From an uncultured bacterium (GTDB lineage Bacteria > Pseudomonadota > Gammaproteobacteria > Burkholderiales > Burkholderiaceae_C), in the NCBI GenBank assembly GCA_903928495.1, contig CAIYQZ010000057.1, positions 1 through 37,103 of the forward strand: a stretch of 37,103 bases of DNA, written 5' to 3'. The notes below the pieces were generated by a model. It was not told where the DNA came from and did no database searches. It was given only the letters and a program-made list of their open reading frames with translations. This document shows positions 10,004-18,248 of the stretch, in pieces. Position 1 is the stretch's first letter; each line of letters begins with the position of its first letter. The translations under genes were made by a program, and so were the position numbers.

Positions 10004-10699
10004 TCAGTCCCGCAACACGGCCAACACCTCGGAGTGGAACTCCCGCCCATACAGCACCACCACCACCAGAAGCGCGGCCATCACCAGGGCCACCGGTGAA
10101 AAAAACCAGGCCAGCGCGGCAAACGAGAAATAGTAGGCACGCAAGCCATCGTTGAAGGTTTCAGCCGCAGAACCCACCAACGCTGCTGCACGCCGCACGT
10201 AGTGATCGGCCGAGCCGGGGTGGGCCTCGAAATGCTCGGGGCTGGGCATGGCCCCAATGACCAGCGCCACAAAGGTGTATTGCCTCATGCTCCAACTGAA
10301 GCGGAAGAAGGCATACACAAAAATGGACAACAGCAGCAGTACCTTGATCTCGAACACCTGGATGCTGGTGGCCTGGGCAAAGGGCATGTCCTGCACCAGT
10401 TCGGCGGCCTTGTCGGTGGTGCCCAGCATGGCCAGCAAGCCACCGATGATCAGGATGGTGGTGGACGAAAAAAACGACGGTGTGTGCGACAGGTTCTGCG
10501 TGATGAGCCCGTCCAACATGCGCGGGTCGCGCGTGGTGGCCTGGCGCATCCACCGTTCGCGGTACAGGTTGGTGGTGGCCAGCAGGGAGCGCTGGCGCTT
10601 GCCCCAGTCTTTGGCAAAGTAGGCATAGCCCACCCACAGTGCAAAAAAGCTGGCCAGCGCCAGCCAGTCTTTCAACGGCAACAGTTCAAACAGCTTCAT
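10004..10699 (-). CDS. DUF599-family membrane protein
   Basis: A 231-aa integral membrane protein of the uncharacterised DUF599 family. It starts MKLFELLPLKDWLALASFFALW and has about four hydrophobic segments near residues 10-28, 75-95, 118-140 and 190-220. Conserved family-like stretches include NLYRERWMRQATTRDPRMLD and FRFSWSMRQYTF. The start at 10699 was preferred over an upstream ATG because the 27 residues before it are Cys/Pro-rich and look non-coding, and CAGG lies seven bases ahead. It is on the same strand as the glutathione transferase gene, 84 bp away. The function of the family is not known. Confidence 0.85.
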   Translation of the reverse strand: MKLFELLPLKDWLALASFFALWVGYAYFAKDWGKRQRSLLATTNLYRERWMRQATTRDPRMLDGLITQNLSHTPSFFSSTTILIIGGLLAMLGTTDKAAELVQDMPFAQATSIQVFEIKVLLLLSIFVYAFFRFSWSMRQYTFVALVIGAMPSPEHFEAHPGSADHYVRRAAALVGSAAETFNDGLRAYYFSFAALAWFFSPVALVMAALLVVVVLYGREFHSEVLAVLRD

Positions 10700-10700
10700 G

Positions 10701-10746
10701 GTGCACCTGCAAACAGCGGGGCATTGTGCACCTGCACTGGTGCAGG
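10701..10746. promoter_or_regulatory. Direct and inverted repeats before the DUF599 gene
   Basis: GTGCACCTGCA occurs at 10701-10711 and 10726-10736, a 25-bp period. The second copy overlaps a palindrome, CCTGCAC-TG-GTGCAGG (10731-10746). Three related half-sites in 46 bp immediately before a start codon resemble an operator. The first repeat also contains the Shine-Dalgarno, which could explain part of it. Confidence 0.4.
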
Positions 10747-10783
10747 ACACAGGGCTGAGTGGCCCCGCGTTCTGCACCAAGCA

Positions 10784-11392
10784 TCACTTCAACAAGCCTT
10801 CGGCTTTCATGGCGGCTTGCACGCCAGGGCGTGCGGCCACGCGGGCGCGGTAAGCGGCCAGGTGGGCCAGACCGCTGATGTCCAGCGCCACAAACCCCGC
10901 CCAGTTGGTGACGGTGAACAGGTAGGCGTCGGCCACGGTGAAGCTGCTGCCCATCAAATGGTCTTTGCCGGCCAGTTCGCCGTCCACCCAGGTGAGGCGC
11001 TGCAGCAGGCGCTCTTTCACGGCGGGCTTGTAGTCGTTGGGTGTGGCGGGGTTGAACAGGGGCGAAAAGCCCTTGTGCAACTCGCTGCTGATGAATGACA
11101 GCCACTCTTGCAGCTTGTAACGCTCCCAGGTGCCTGCGGCGGGGGCCAGGCCGGTGTGCGGGGCCTGGTCGGCCACGTATTGGCTGATGACCTGGCCTTC
11201 ACGCAGGGTGCGGCCATCGGCCAGCACCAGAAACGGCACGTAACCCAGGGGGTTGACGGCGTAGTAGTCAGACCCATCGGCCAGTTTGTGGGTTTTGGTG
11301 CTGGCCAGCACGGGCTCAAAGGGCACACCGGCTTCGTGCAACACGATGTGGGGAGCCAACGAGCAGGCACCGGGCGAGTAAAACAGCTTCAT
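10784..11392 (-). CDS. gstA: Glutathione S-transferase, beta class
   Basis: A 202-aa cytosolic enzyme that conjugates glutathione to electrophiles. The thioredoxin-like N-terminal domain starts MKLFYSPGACSLAPHIVLHE with Cys10, the catalytic cysteine typical of bacterial beta-class GSTs. It continues with NPLGYVPFLVLADG, containing the cis-proline GSH-binding loop, and LREGQVISQYVAD. The all-helical C-terminal domain follows from about residue 85, with ELHKGFSPLF and the SFTVADAYLF capping motif. Length is normal. The start at 11392 has AAGGA upstream. It sits 32 bp after a flavodoxin-fold gene on the same strand and near two pirins, consistent with a detoxification group. The symbol follows the general family name. 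Confidence 0.93.
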   Translation of the reverse strand: MKLFYSPGACSLAPHIVLHEAGVPFEPVLASTKTHKLADGSDYYAVNPLGYVPFLVLADGRTLREGQVISQYVADQAPHTGLAPAAGTWERYKLQEWLSFISSELHKGFSPLFNPATPNDYKPAVKERLLQRLTWVDGELAGKDHLMGSSFTVADAYLFTVTNWAGFVALDISGLAHLAAYRARVAARPGVQAAMKAEGLLK

Positions 11393-11424
11393 GGCGGCAA
11401 TCCTTCAGGGGTTCACATGTGGGT

Positions 11425-11991
11425 TCAGGCTTTGAACTTGGCGGCAGTGGCGGCCACGCGGGCGCCAAACAGGCGGGCGGTTTCCAGGTCGCCGGGCAGC
11501 ATTTCGGCGGCACCCGCGTCGGAGGGGCTTTGCGCCATGGCACCGCTGAACGAGCCCACATAGTTGATGTCGTTGCGCTGGGCGGCCTTGCTGTTGCTGG
11601 GCATCAGGCCCGTGCCCACCCAGATGCCACCGTGTTGCATGGCCAGCGTGAACAGGTAATGCAGGGTGGAGAGTTTGTCGCCGTTCATGGTGGCGCTGTT
11701 GGTGAAACCGGCAAACACCTTGTCTTTCCAGGCCTGGCTGAACCAGGGTTTGCTGGAGGCATCGGCAAATTTTTTGAACTGCCAGCTCACGGTGCCCATG
11801 TAGGTGGGCGATCCCATGATGATGGCGTCGGCGGCGTTCAGTGCGGCCCAGCCGGCTTCGCTGACGTTGCCGTCGGCGTCAACGGCCACCAGCTCGGCCC
11901 CCGCACCGTCGGCCACCGATTGCGCCATGCGCTGGGTGTGGCCGTAGCCCGAGTGGTAAACGACGACGGTGTTGACAGATGCGTTTGACAT
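11425..11991 (-). CDS. Flavodoxin-fold NAD(P)H:quinone oxidoreductase-like protein
   Basis: A 188-aa WrbA/flavodoxin-like FMN protein, probably a two-electron quinone or nitro reductase. The N-terminus VNTVVVYHSGYGHTQRMAQS is the beta1-loop that binds FMN phosphate. AIIMGSPTYMGTVSWQFKKF and the AGFTNSATMNGDK stretch are the FMN-contacting loops. The start ATG 11991 is chosen because AAGGAG lies seven bases ahead; an in-frame ATG 27 bp upstream lacks such a site. The neighbouring glutathione transferase and pirins, which the literature links to quinone or flavonoid handling, fit a quinone-detoxification role. The exact substrate is not shown by the sequence. Confidence 0.88.
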   Translation of the reverse strand: MSNASVNTVVVYHSGYGHTQRMAQSVADGAGAELVAVDADGNVSEAGWAALNAADAIIMGSPTYMGTVSWQFKKFADASSKPWFSQAWKDKVFAGFTNSATMNGDKLSTLHYLFTLAMQHGGIWVGTGLMPSNSKAAQRNDINYVGSFSGAMAQSPSDAGAAEMLPGDLETARLFGARVAATAAKFKA

Positions 11992-12035
11992 GAAAAATCT
12001 CCTTGAGTGGGTGAACAACGAACGGGGAAAAACAA

Positions 12036-12923
12036 TTACCGGCTGAATGAAGGCGCCAGGTGCCCCATGGCACCGGCCTGGTAGGCCTGGGCGTAGGCGG
12101 CCACCTCAGCCCGCGAGGTGCCCACAAACGGGCCCCAGGGCACCACCGGCTCACGCAGCGGCAGGCCTGAAAACACGGCCACTTGTGCGCCCTCGGGGCC
12201 CGCCAGCAGGCGCAGATCGGTGGGACCATCGCCCGGGGCAGGTGAATCAAAGACCATAGCTGCAGGTGCAATACGATCAAGCGCCAGAGGCAATTTTGAC
12301 TCCCCAATCTGGCCAGCCACCACCAGCGCAAAACCCTGGTGCCCGGCCGGCAACGTCAAGCGCACGTCGGCGTGGGGTTGCAGCGTCACGTCCAGCAGGT
12401 TGACGCGGGTTGCCCATCGCGGGTCTCGGGCAATGGGCGACGCCTGGCCGCCCCACTCACCCGCAACCACCCGCACATTGGCACCGTCCAGAGCCACTAC
12501 CGGGATGTCGGCAGAGGGCACCTTGAACACGGCAGGCGCGTTCTGCTTGTGGGCGCTGCCCATGTTCACAAAAATCTGCAGACCGACGGCGGGCACGCCA
12601 GGTGTGGCCGGGGTTTCTTCGTGAACCATGCCGCTGCCCGCCTGCAGCCAATGCAGGCTGCCGGGGCCAATCACGCTGTCGTCGCCCAGGCTGTCGCGGT
12701 TGCGCACGCCACCGGGGCTGCCTGGCAGCAGATAACTGATCGCACTCATGCCACCGTGCGGATGCGGCAGGAAAAAGTTGTGCGGCATGTGGAACACATC
12801 CACGCCAATGAAGGGGTCCACCAGCCCCAGGTGCTGGGGGTGGAACACATGGGCGTGGGTGCGGTCGTCAAACCGGTGGAACGGCAAGGCAAATGCCGAA
12901 TGCAGGCCGCGCAAGGGGTTCAT
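12036..12923 (-). CDS. Pirin family protein (pirin 1), carrying a dispersed repeat
   Basis: A 295-aa bicupin metal protein of the pirin family. Putative metal ligands are visible as H54 and H56 (PHPHGG), H101 and E103 (GMVHEE), the same pattern as in characterised pirins. Such proteins bind Fe and some have quercetin dioxygenase activity; the substrate here is unknown. The N-terminal cupin spans roughly residues 20-125 and the C-terminal cupin about 170-280. The segment at about residues 208-223 (SKLPLALDRIAPAAM) is encoded by a 46-bp dispersed repeat and sits in what should be a variable loop. No clear Shine-Dalgarno precedes the start. It lies 24 bp after the second pirin gene, so they are probably cotranscribed. 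Confidence 0.92.
   Translation of the reverse strand: MNPLRGLHSAFALPFHRFDDRTHAHVFHPQHLGLVDPFIGVDVFHMPHNFFLPHPHGGMSAISYLLPGSPGGVRNRDSLGDDSVIGPGSLHWLQAGSGMVHEETPATPGVPAVGLQIFVNMGSAHKQNAPAVFKVPSADIPVVALDGANVRVVAGEWGGQASPIARDPRWATRVNLLDVTLQPHADVRLTLPAGHQGFALVVAGQIGESKLPLALDRIAPAAMVFDSPAPGDGPTDLRLLAGPEGAQVAVFSGLPLREPVVPWGPFVGTSRAEVAAYAQAYQAGAMGHLAPSFSR
12255..12300 (+). repeat. Dispersed 46-bp repeat, copy 2 (inside pirin 1)
   Basis: Used here as the reference copy: CATAGCTG, then TGCAATAC, CAAGCGCCAGAGGC and ATTTTGAC. It matches the copy at 31651-31696 at about 33 of 46 positions with no gap. It is antisense to the gene, and the coding strand reads KLPLALDRIAPAAM. Confidence 0.8.
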
Positions 12924-12947
12924 GGCGCTGTGCTGTTTTTGATGGGT

Positions 12948-13649
12948 TCAAGCGGCCAGGTCAAACACCAGGGCCTCGGCATCGGTGGCCTGGCCCAGGC
13001 TCAACAGTGGCTCGCCGTCCAGCAGCGCGGCGTCCCCTGCTTGCAGGGCTTGGCCGTTCACGCTCAACGCGCCGCGCACCAGCTGCACCCAGGCCTTGCG
13101 GCCGGGGGCCAGCGGCAGGCTGGCCTGCTCGCTGCCCGTCAGCAGGGTGGCATAGATGCGGGCATCGGCATGGGCCGTGACCGAGCCTTCCGCCCCGTCG
13201 GGCGACACCACCAGGCGCAGACGGCCTTGCTTGTCGGCGTCGGCAAAGGTTTTCTGCTCGTAGCCGGGGGCAATGCCTGCGGTGTGGGGCTCGATCCAAA
13301 TCTGGAAAAAGTGCGTGGTGGCATCGGCCGCATGGTTGAACTCGCTGTGGCGCACGCCGCGCCCTGCGCTCATGCGTTGCACATCGCCGGGGGGGATGGA
13401 GGTGCCATTGCCCATGCTGTCCTGGTGCGCCAGGCTGCCCGACACCACGTAGCTGATGATTTCCATGTCGCGGTGGCCGTGCTCGCCAAAACCCATGCCG
13501 GCGGCAATGCGGTCTTCGTTGATGACGCGCAGGTTGCCCCAGCCCATCCACTGCGGATCGTAGTAGCCGGCAAATGAAAAGCTGTGCTGGCTCTTGAGCC
13601 AGCCATGGTCGGCGTGGCCACGTTCTGAGGACTTGCGGATGCGGATCAT
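12948..13649 (-). CDS. Pirin family protein (YhhW/quercetinase-like, pirin 2)
   Basis: A 233-aa cupin protein of the short pirin type (YhaK/YhhW group). It starts MIRIRKSSERGHADHGWLKS and carries SFSFAGYYDPQWMGWGNLRV, a strong family signature. The metal ligands are H57 and H59 (GEHGHRDMEI) and H101 and E103 (VRHSEFNH), matching those of E. coli YhhW, a quercetin 2,3-dioxygenase in vitro. The start has AGGAGA seven bases upstream. It is the first gene of the minus-strand pirin-pirin-flavodoxin-GST run and divergent from a LysR regulator 123 bp away, which may control it. Confidence 0.93.
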   Translation of the reverse strand: MIRIRKSSERGHADHGWLKSQHSFSFAGYYDPQWMGWGNLRVINEDRIAAGMGFGEHGHRDMEIISYVVSGSLAHQDSMGNGTSIPPGDVQRMSAGRGVRHSEFNHAADATTHFFQIWIEPHTAGIAPGYEQKTFADADKQGRLRLVVSPDGAEGSVTAHADARIYATLLTGSEQASLPLAPGRKAWVQLVRGALSVNGQALQAGDAALLDGEPLLSLGQATDAEALVFDLAA

Positions 13650-13697
13650 GGCGGGTCTCCTGTGTGTGGTCGGTGATGGAATGTGGGGTCAACTGTA

Positions 13698-13709
13698 GGT
13701 TGCTCAACC
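13698..13709. promoter_or_regulatory. Short palindrome in the pirin/LysR intergenic region
   Basis: GGTTG-CT-CAACC is a perfect 5-bp inverted repeat midway between the divergent pirin and lysR genes. It could be a second regulator site that serves the pirin side. It is short enough to be chance. Confidence 0.3.
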
Positions 13710-13741
13710 CGCCCAAACGGCCGTGCAGTTTGATGGCATCA

Positions 13742-13760
13742 TTCGATTCAACTGAACGAA
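13742..13760. promoter_or_regulatory. LysR-type T-N11-A box
   Basis: TTCG-N11-CGAA is a perfect dyad with the exact spacing of LysR-family recognition sites. The 11-nt centre holds a nested TTCA/TGAA dyad. It ends 12 bp before the lysR start codon, the usual place for an autoregulatory site between divergent genes. Confidence 0.65.
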
Positions 13761-13772
13761 AGCCATAAAACC

Positions 13773-14750
13773 ATGCGGAAAACAGGCCCATCTGGAACCA
13801 GCCACGCGCCATCGGCGCGGGCAGTGTTGTCACCCGAAAACCTGTCGCTGATCGACGCAGTGGCACGCAACGGCAGCATGGCGGCGGCCGCCCGCGAGCT
13901 GGGCCTGGTGCCGAGCGCCCTGACCTACCGCGTGCGCCAGATCGAAGACGCGCTGGACGTGCTGGTGTTCGACCGCAGCGCGCGCCAGGCCCGCATCACC
14001 CCCGCCGGGGCGGAGTTGCTGCGCAGCGGCGAACACCTGCTGCGCGAACTGGACGCCGTGGCCGAGCGCGTCAAACGTGTGGCCACCGGCTGGGAACCGC
14101 AATTCACGGTGGTGGCCGATGCCATCATTTCGCGCACCACGCTGTTCGAGCTGTGTGAGGCTTTTTATTCGCTGGGTGCCCCCACGCGCCTGCGCATCCG
14201 CAACGAAACACTCACCGGCACACTGGAGTCGTTGCTGGGTGGCAAGTCAGACCTGGCGCTGGGCGTGAGTGCCGACGGCAGCTCGTACGCCGGGTTTCAG
14301 GCTCTGCCGTTGGGCGACGTGCCGTTTCGCTTTGCTGTGGCGCCGCACCACCCGCTGGCCCCCGCGCCCGAGCCGCTGGCCGATGCGCTGATTGGCCAGC
14401 ACCGCGCCGTGGCCGTGGCCGATTCCACCCAGCGCGGCAGTGGCGTGACGGTCAACCTGCTGTCGGGTCAGGAGGTGCTCACCGTGCCCAGCATGCAGCA
14501 CAAGCTGGAGGCCCAATTGCGTGGCATGGGCTGCGGCTTTTTGCCGGTGCCGCTGGCGCAGCCGTATGTGGACGCAGGCCAACTCGTTCTGAAATCTGTC
14601 GAGCGCGGCGCGCGCGTGGCGCGGGTGGGCTACGCGTGGCGTTCCGGCGCAGGCAAGGGCAGCATCGGCAAGGCACTGCAGTGGTGGCTGGACCAATTGG
14701 CGAGCCAGGCCACACGCACGGCATTGCTGCACAACCACCACCGCCTTTGA
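13773..14750 (+). CDS. LysR family transcriptional regulator
   Basis: A 325-aa DNA-binding regulator. The winged helix-turn-helix is at about residues 20-79 (LSLIDAVARNGSMAAAARELG and SALTYRVRQIEDALDVLVFD, ending RITPAG). The periplasmic-binding-protein-like effector domain is at about 105-315. No good Shine-Dalgarno is visible; ATG 13773 is the most upstream start in the frame and gives a 20-residue tail before the HTH. It is divergent from the two-pirin operon with a T-N11-A site between them, so by the usual logic of the family it likely regulates the pirin/flavodoxin/GST genes and itself. The inducer is unknown. The FAD oxidoreductase 42 bp downstream may be cotranscribed. Confidence 0.95.
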   Translation: MRKTGPSGTSHAPSARAVLSPENLSLIDAVARNGSMAAAARELGLVPSALTYRVRQIEDALDVLVFDRSARQARITPAGAELLRSGEHLLRELDAVAERVKRVATGWEPQFTVVADAIISRTTLFELCEAFYSLGAPTRLRIRNETLTGTLESLLGGKSDLALGVSADGSSYAGFQALPLGDVPFRFAVAPHHPLAPAPEPLADALIGQHRAVAVADSTQRGSGVTVNLLSGQEVLTVPSMQHKLEAQLRGMGCGFLPVPLAQPYVDAGQLVLKSVERGARVARVGYAWRSGAGKGSIGKALQWWLDQLASQATRTALLHNHHRL

Positions 14751-14792
14751 TGCGCCGCCCGCACTGATACAGTCACCGCAGGAGCACACACC

Positions 14793-15989
14793 ATGAAAAA
14801 AACCCAACCGTCCAGCGCCACCCCTTCAAGCACCGCCAAACCAGGCAAAACACCCAAGCCCAGCAAACCCGCCAAGAAGGCCCCGCGATCACCTGCAGCC
14901 AATGCACCGGTGCGAGTGGCCGTCATTGGTGCGGGCATGGCCGGTGTGGCCTGTGCCCGCACGCTGGCGCAAGCGGGCTGCCACGTCACCTTGCTGGAAA
15001 AGAGCCGTGGCTACGGCGGCCGCATGTCCACCCGCCAGACTGAGTTCGGCGGGTTCGACCACGGCGCGCAGTACTTCACCGCCCGCGATGCCCGTTTCCA
15101 GAAAGCCTTGCAAACCACGCCTGACGTGGTGCGCCCGTGGAGCGCCAACACCGTGCGCGTGCTCGACGCGCTGGGCCATGTGCTGGCCAGCACGCCGCCC
15201 GCCCGCGAGCCGCACTTTGTGGCCAAGCCCGGCATGAACGCGCTGGTGCGCACCTGGAGCGAACCCCTGGCCGATGCCAAACACCCGCTGGCCCCCGTTC
15301 AAGGTGCCAGCGTCAAGCTCAACACCCGCGTGGTGCGCATCGCGCGTGACCCCATTCACCCCGACCAGTGGCAGCTCCACACGGAAGACGCCACCACCGA
15401 AGGTGCACAGGCAGTGCTGGGCGGTTTTGACCGGGTGCTGCTGGCCATTCCCCACATGCAAACGCTGGACCTGTTGCGCGCCTCGGGCCTGGAAAAAGGC
15501 TCTACCGGCGCAATGGTCAAGGCCATCAAAAACGTCACCGTGGCGCCCTGCTGGACCCTGATGCTGGCCTTCCCGCAGGCCATGCAGCCCGGCCTGCCAC
15601 ACCTGGGCCCGCAGTGGAATGCCGCGCGCAGCACGCACCACCGCATCAGTTGGCTGGCGCGCGAAGGCAGCAAGCCCGGTCGCGACCCCATCGAGCGCTG
15701 GACGGTACAGGCCAGCCCCGCCTGGTCGGCCGAGCACCTGGAAGACCGTGAAGACCGCGTGGTGGCCAAGCTGCGCAAGGCTTTTTCCGAAGTGACCGGC
15801 ATCCGCGCCGAGCCCACCCACGCCGTGGCCCACCGCTGGCGTTACGCGCAAACCCAAACCCCGCTGGGTCAAACCCACCTGTGGGCTGGCGACATGGGCA
15901 TTGGTGTGTGCGGCGACTGGTGCCTGGGGCACCGGGTGGAAGACGCTTTCATTTCAGGCTTGGAACTGGCTCTGGCCACCTTGGGCTGA
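14793..15989 (+). CDS. FAD-dependent amine-oxidase-like oxidoreductase with basic N-terminal tail
   Basis: A 398-aa flavoprotein. The dinucleotide-binding motif VIGAGMAGVACARTL (about residues 44-58) is followed by LLEKSRGYGGRMSTR, the arginine-containing FAD motif of the amine oxidase/renalase-like group, and the HGAQYFTARD segment. The C-terminal FAD-binding motif is HLWAGDMGIGVCGDWCLG. Residues 2-38 form an unusual Lys/Pro/Ser/Ala-rich low-complexity tail with no hydrophobic signal sequence. The start is well supported by AGGAG eight bases upstream, so the tail is real coding sequence. The stop lies 9 bp before the gluQRS start. The substrate cannot be told from the sequence. Confidence 0.9.
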   Translation: MKKTQPSSATPSSTAKPGKTPKPSKPAKKAPRSPAANAPVRVAVIGAGMAGVACARTLAQAGCHVTLLEKSRGYGGRMSTRQTEFGGFDHGAQYFTARDARFQKALQTTPDVVRPWSANTVRVLDALGHVLASTPPAREPHFVAKPGMNALVRTWSEPLADAKHPLAPVQGASVKLNTRVVRIARDPIHPDQWQLHTEDATTEGAQAVLGGFDRVLLAIPHMQTLDLLRASGLEKGSTGAMVKAIKNVTVAPCWTLMLAFPQAMQPGLPHLGPQWNAARSTHHRISWLAREGSKPGRDPIERWTVQASPAWSAEHLEDREDRVVAKLRKAFSEVTGIRAEPTHAVAHRWRYAQTQTPLGQTHLWAGDMGIGVCGDWCLGHRVEDAFISGLELALATLG

Positions 15990-15998
15990 GATCGTCCC

Positions 15999-16955
15999 GT
16001 GGGGGCCAACGCCTGCAACAGCCCCTACCGGGGCCGTTTCGCCCCCTCGCCCACCGGCCCGCTGCACGCGGGCTCACTGGTGGCAGCACTGGCCAGCTGG
16101 CTCGACGCGCGGGCACACGCCGGGCAATGGCTGGTGCGGCTGGAAGACGTGGACACCCCCCGCTGCGTGCCGGGCGCAGCCGAACACATCCTGCAGCAAC
16201 TTGCGACATTGGGGCTGCTGAGCGACGGGCCGGTGTGGGTGCAGTCGCAGCGCAGCGCCGCCTACGCAGCCGCCCTCACCCAACTGCAAGCCAACGGCCT
16301 TGCCTACCCCTGCGCGTGCACCCGCAAAGACATCGAGCTGGCCCTGCAAGCCCAGGGCCGCAGCAAGGAACGGCACACCGAACTGGTGTACCCCGGCACC
16401 TGCCGCAACGGCACAGGCGGGCGCGAAAGCCGTGCCTGGCGGCTGAACACCTGCGCCGCACAGAATTTCAAACAAAATCTGCCTCCGTCTCTTTCCAGTA
16501 CTGACTTTTTCGCTACACCTGTTGACACCGTGTGGCACGACCGCAGGCTGGGCACCCAGCGCCAGAACGTGCCCCAGGCCGTGGGCGACTTCGTGCTCCA
16601 CCGCGCCGACGGCCTGTGGCCCTACCAACTGGCCGTGGTGGTGGACGACGCGGCGCAGGGCATCACACACGTGGTGCGTGGTGAAGACCTGGCAGACAAC
16701 ACTCCGCGCCAGTTGTTGCTGCAACAAGCCCTGGGCCTGCCGCAGCCCAGCTACATGCACACACCCTTGGTGCGCGGTGCCAACGGAGAAAAGCTGAGCA
16801 AACAGAACAGCGCCGCAGCCCTTGACCTGCAAGACCCGCTGGCAACTCTGAATGCTGCCGCTGCTGTGTTGGGATTGCCGCCGCAGCAAGGTCACCTGGT
16901 CGATGTGCTGGCAGCGTGGACCCAGCATTGGAAACACGCATGGGCCGCGAGCTGA
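15999..16955 (+). CDS. gluQ: Glutamyl-Q tRNA(Asp) synthetase, carrying a dispersed repeat
   Basis: Paralogue of the GluRS catalytic domain (318 aa) that attaches glutamate to queuosine at the wobble position of tRNA-Asp in the cytoplasm. It starts at GTG 15999. The class I signature is [17 protein letters not shown], and the KMSKS-equivalent is EKLSKQN near residue 268. The zinc-site residues are in [10 protein letters not shown] and in YPGTCRNG, as in E. coli YadB. There is no anticodon-binding domain, as expected. A segment at about residues 156-173 ([17 protein letters not shown]) is encoded by a dispersed repeat, has atypical AT-rich codons and interrupts the region before the VWHDRRLG strand. 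The stop overlaps the chrA start by 16 bp. Confidence 0.95.
   Translation: MGANACNSPYRGRFAPSPTGPLHAGSLVAALASWLDARAHAGQWLVRLEDVDTPRCVPGAAEHILQQLATLGLLSDGPVWVQSQRSAAYAAALTQLQANGLAYPCACTRKDIELALQAQGRSKERHTELVYPGTCRNGTGGRESRAWRLNTCAAQNFKQNLPPSLSSTDFFATPVDTVWHDRRLGTQRQNVPQAVGDFVLHRADGLWPYQLAVVVDDAAQGITHVVRGEDLADNTPRQLLLQQALGLPQPSYMHTPLVRGANGEKLSKQNSAAALDLQDPLATLNAAAAVLGLPPQQGHLVDVLAAWTQHWKHAWAAS
16471..16517 (-). repeat. Dispersed 46-bp repeat, copy 3 (inside gluQ)
   Basis: Read on the minus strand it gives TAGC, CAGTAC, AAGAG, GGAGGCA and ATTTTG in the same order and spacing as the copy at 12255-12300, with one extra base near the end. About 27 of 46 positions match. It is locally AT-rich in a GC-rich gene. 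The coding strand reads [14 protein letters not shown], in the same frame as the pirin copy. Confidence 0.7.
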
Positions 16956-18232
16956 AGCCCCTCCCAAGCCCTCACAACCTGGCCGAGGCTTGGACGGTGT
17001 TCCGGGTGTTTCTGCGGTTGGGTCTCACGTCGTTTGGCGGCCCGGTGGCGCACCTGGGGTTTTTCCGCACGGAGTTCGTGGAGCGCCGCCGGTGGTTGAC
17101 CGATCAGGCCTATGCCGACTGGGTTGCCCTGTGCCAGTTTTTGCCCGGCCCGGCCAGCAGTCAGGTGGGCATGGTCGTGGGGCTGCTGCGGGCCGGGTAC
17201 CCCGGAGCGCTGGCCGCATGGCTGGGCTTCACGCTGCCGTCAGCCCTGGTGATGGCGGCGCTGGGCGCTGGGCTGGCCAACAGCGGCTTTGATCACCCGG
17301 CGGCACAAGGTGCGCTGCACGGGCTGAAGGTGGCCGCCGTGGCCGTGGTAGCCCACGCGGTGTGGGGCATGGCCCGCAGCCTGTGCCCCACCATGGCCCA
17401 CCGAGTGCTGACAGCCGGGGCCGCTGTGCTGGCCCTGTGGTTGCCCTCGGCCTGGACACAGGTAGCCCTGGTGGCACTCGGTGCGGCGGTGGGGTTGGCA
17501 TGGCTGAGGCCCGCTGGAGGAAGCACCCGCACGGCTGACCGCAGCGTGCTGCCGCCAGCTGACGCCTTGCCTGTGTCTCGTCGCATGGGCATGGTGTGGC
17601 TGCTGCTGTGCGCCGCCCTGCTGGTGGGCTTGCCACTGTGGGCGGCCCACACAGGCCAGGCCCTGTGGCAGGTGCTGGACGCGTTCTTCCGCACCGGCGC
17701 TCTGGTGTTTGGCGGTGGGCACGTGGTGTTGCCGCTTTTGCAAGCCGAAGTGGTCACCCCAGGCTGGGTGGACCCAAGCACCTTTGTGGCCGGTTACGCC
17801 GCCGCGCAAGCCGTGCCCGGCCCCTTGTTCACCCTCGCGGCGTTTTTGGGTGCGACCATGCCCGGCGTGTTGCCACCGGTGGTGGGGGCCGTGGTGGCCG
17901 TGGTCGGGGTGTTCGCCCCGTCGTTCCTTCTAGTGGCTGGTGCCTTGCCTTTTTGGGCGCTTGTGCGCCAACTCCCAGGCGCACGGGCCGCTTTAGGCGG
18001 AACCAACGCGGTGGTGGTGGGCCTGCTGCTGGCTGCGCTGGTGCACCCCGTGGCCAGCAGCGCGCTGTGGCCTGCATCCACCGCCAGTGGAGCTGGCATC
18101 TGGCCCTGGTGGGGCTTGGCCGCAGTGGCCACATGGGTGCTGCTGCGCGGCAAAGCGCCCGCGTGGGCAGTGGTGGCGGCCTGTGGCATGACCGGAGCGG
18201 GCTGGGGGGCTGGGGCGTTCATGTCGCCATGA
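16940..18232 (+). CDS. chrA: Chromate transporter, two-domain CHR family
   Basis: A 430-aa inner-membrane protein of the CHR family, which exports chromate driven by the membrane potential. Two homologous halves are visible. The N-half has [31 protein letters not shown] and [18 protein letters not shown]; the C-half has [19 protein letters not shown] and [20 protein letters not shown]. Many hydrophobic segments follow each motif. ATG 16940 is preferred over GTG 16916, and either start overlaps the end of gluQ, which implies translational coupling. No chrB or other metal-resistance gene is adjacent and base composition does not differ from the neighbours. CHR proteins outside resistance islands may have other substrates such as sulfate, so the chromate role is inferred from family. 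Confidence 0.92.
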   Translation: MGRELKPLPSPHNLAEAWTVFRVFLRLGLTSFGGPVAHLGFFRTEFVERRRWLTDQAYADWVALCQFLPGPASSQVGMVVGLLRAGYPGALAAWLGFTLPSALVMAALGAGLANSGFDHPAAQGALHGLKVAAVAVVAHAVWGMARSLCPTMAHRVLTAGAAVLALWLPSAWTQVALVALGAAVGLAWLRPAGGSTRTADRSVLPPADALPVSRRMGMVWLLLCAALLVGLPLWAAHTGQALWQVLDAFFRTGALVFGGGHVVLPLLQAEVVTPGWVDPSTFVAGYAAAQAVPGPLFTLAAFLGATMPGVLPPVVGAVVAVVGVFAPSFLLVAGALPFWALVRQLPGARAALGGTNAVVVGLLLAALVHPVASSALWPASTASGAGIWPWWGLAAVATWVLLRGKAPAWAVVAACGMTGAGWGAGAFMSP

Positions 18233-18248
18233 GGGATGCACTCCTAAA

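Noticed and set aside
11413-11421. TCACATGTG before the GST gene, like the hpa operator core
   Set aside because: Only nine bases match and the flanks are not symmetric. A match of this length is easily chance in this much sequence.
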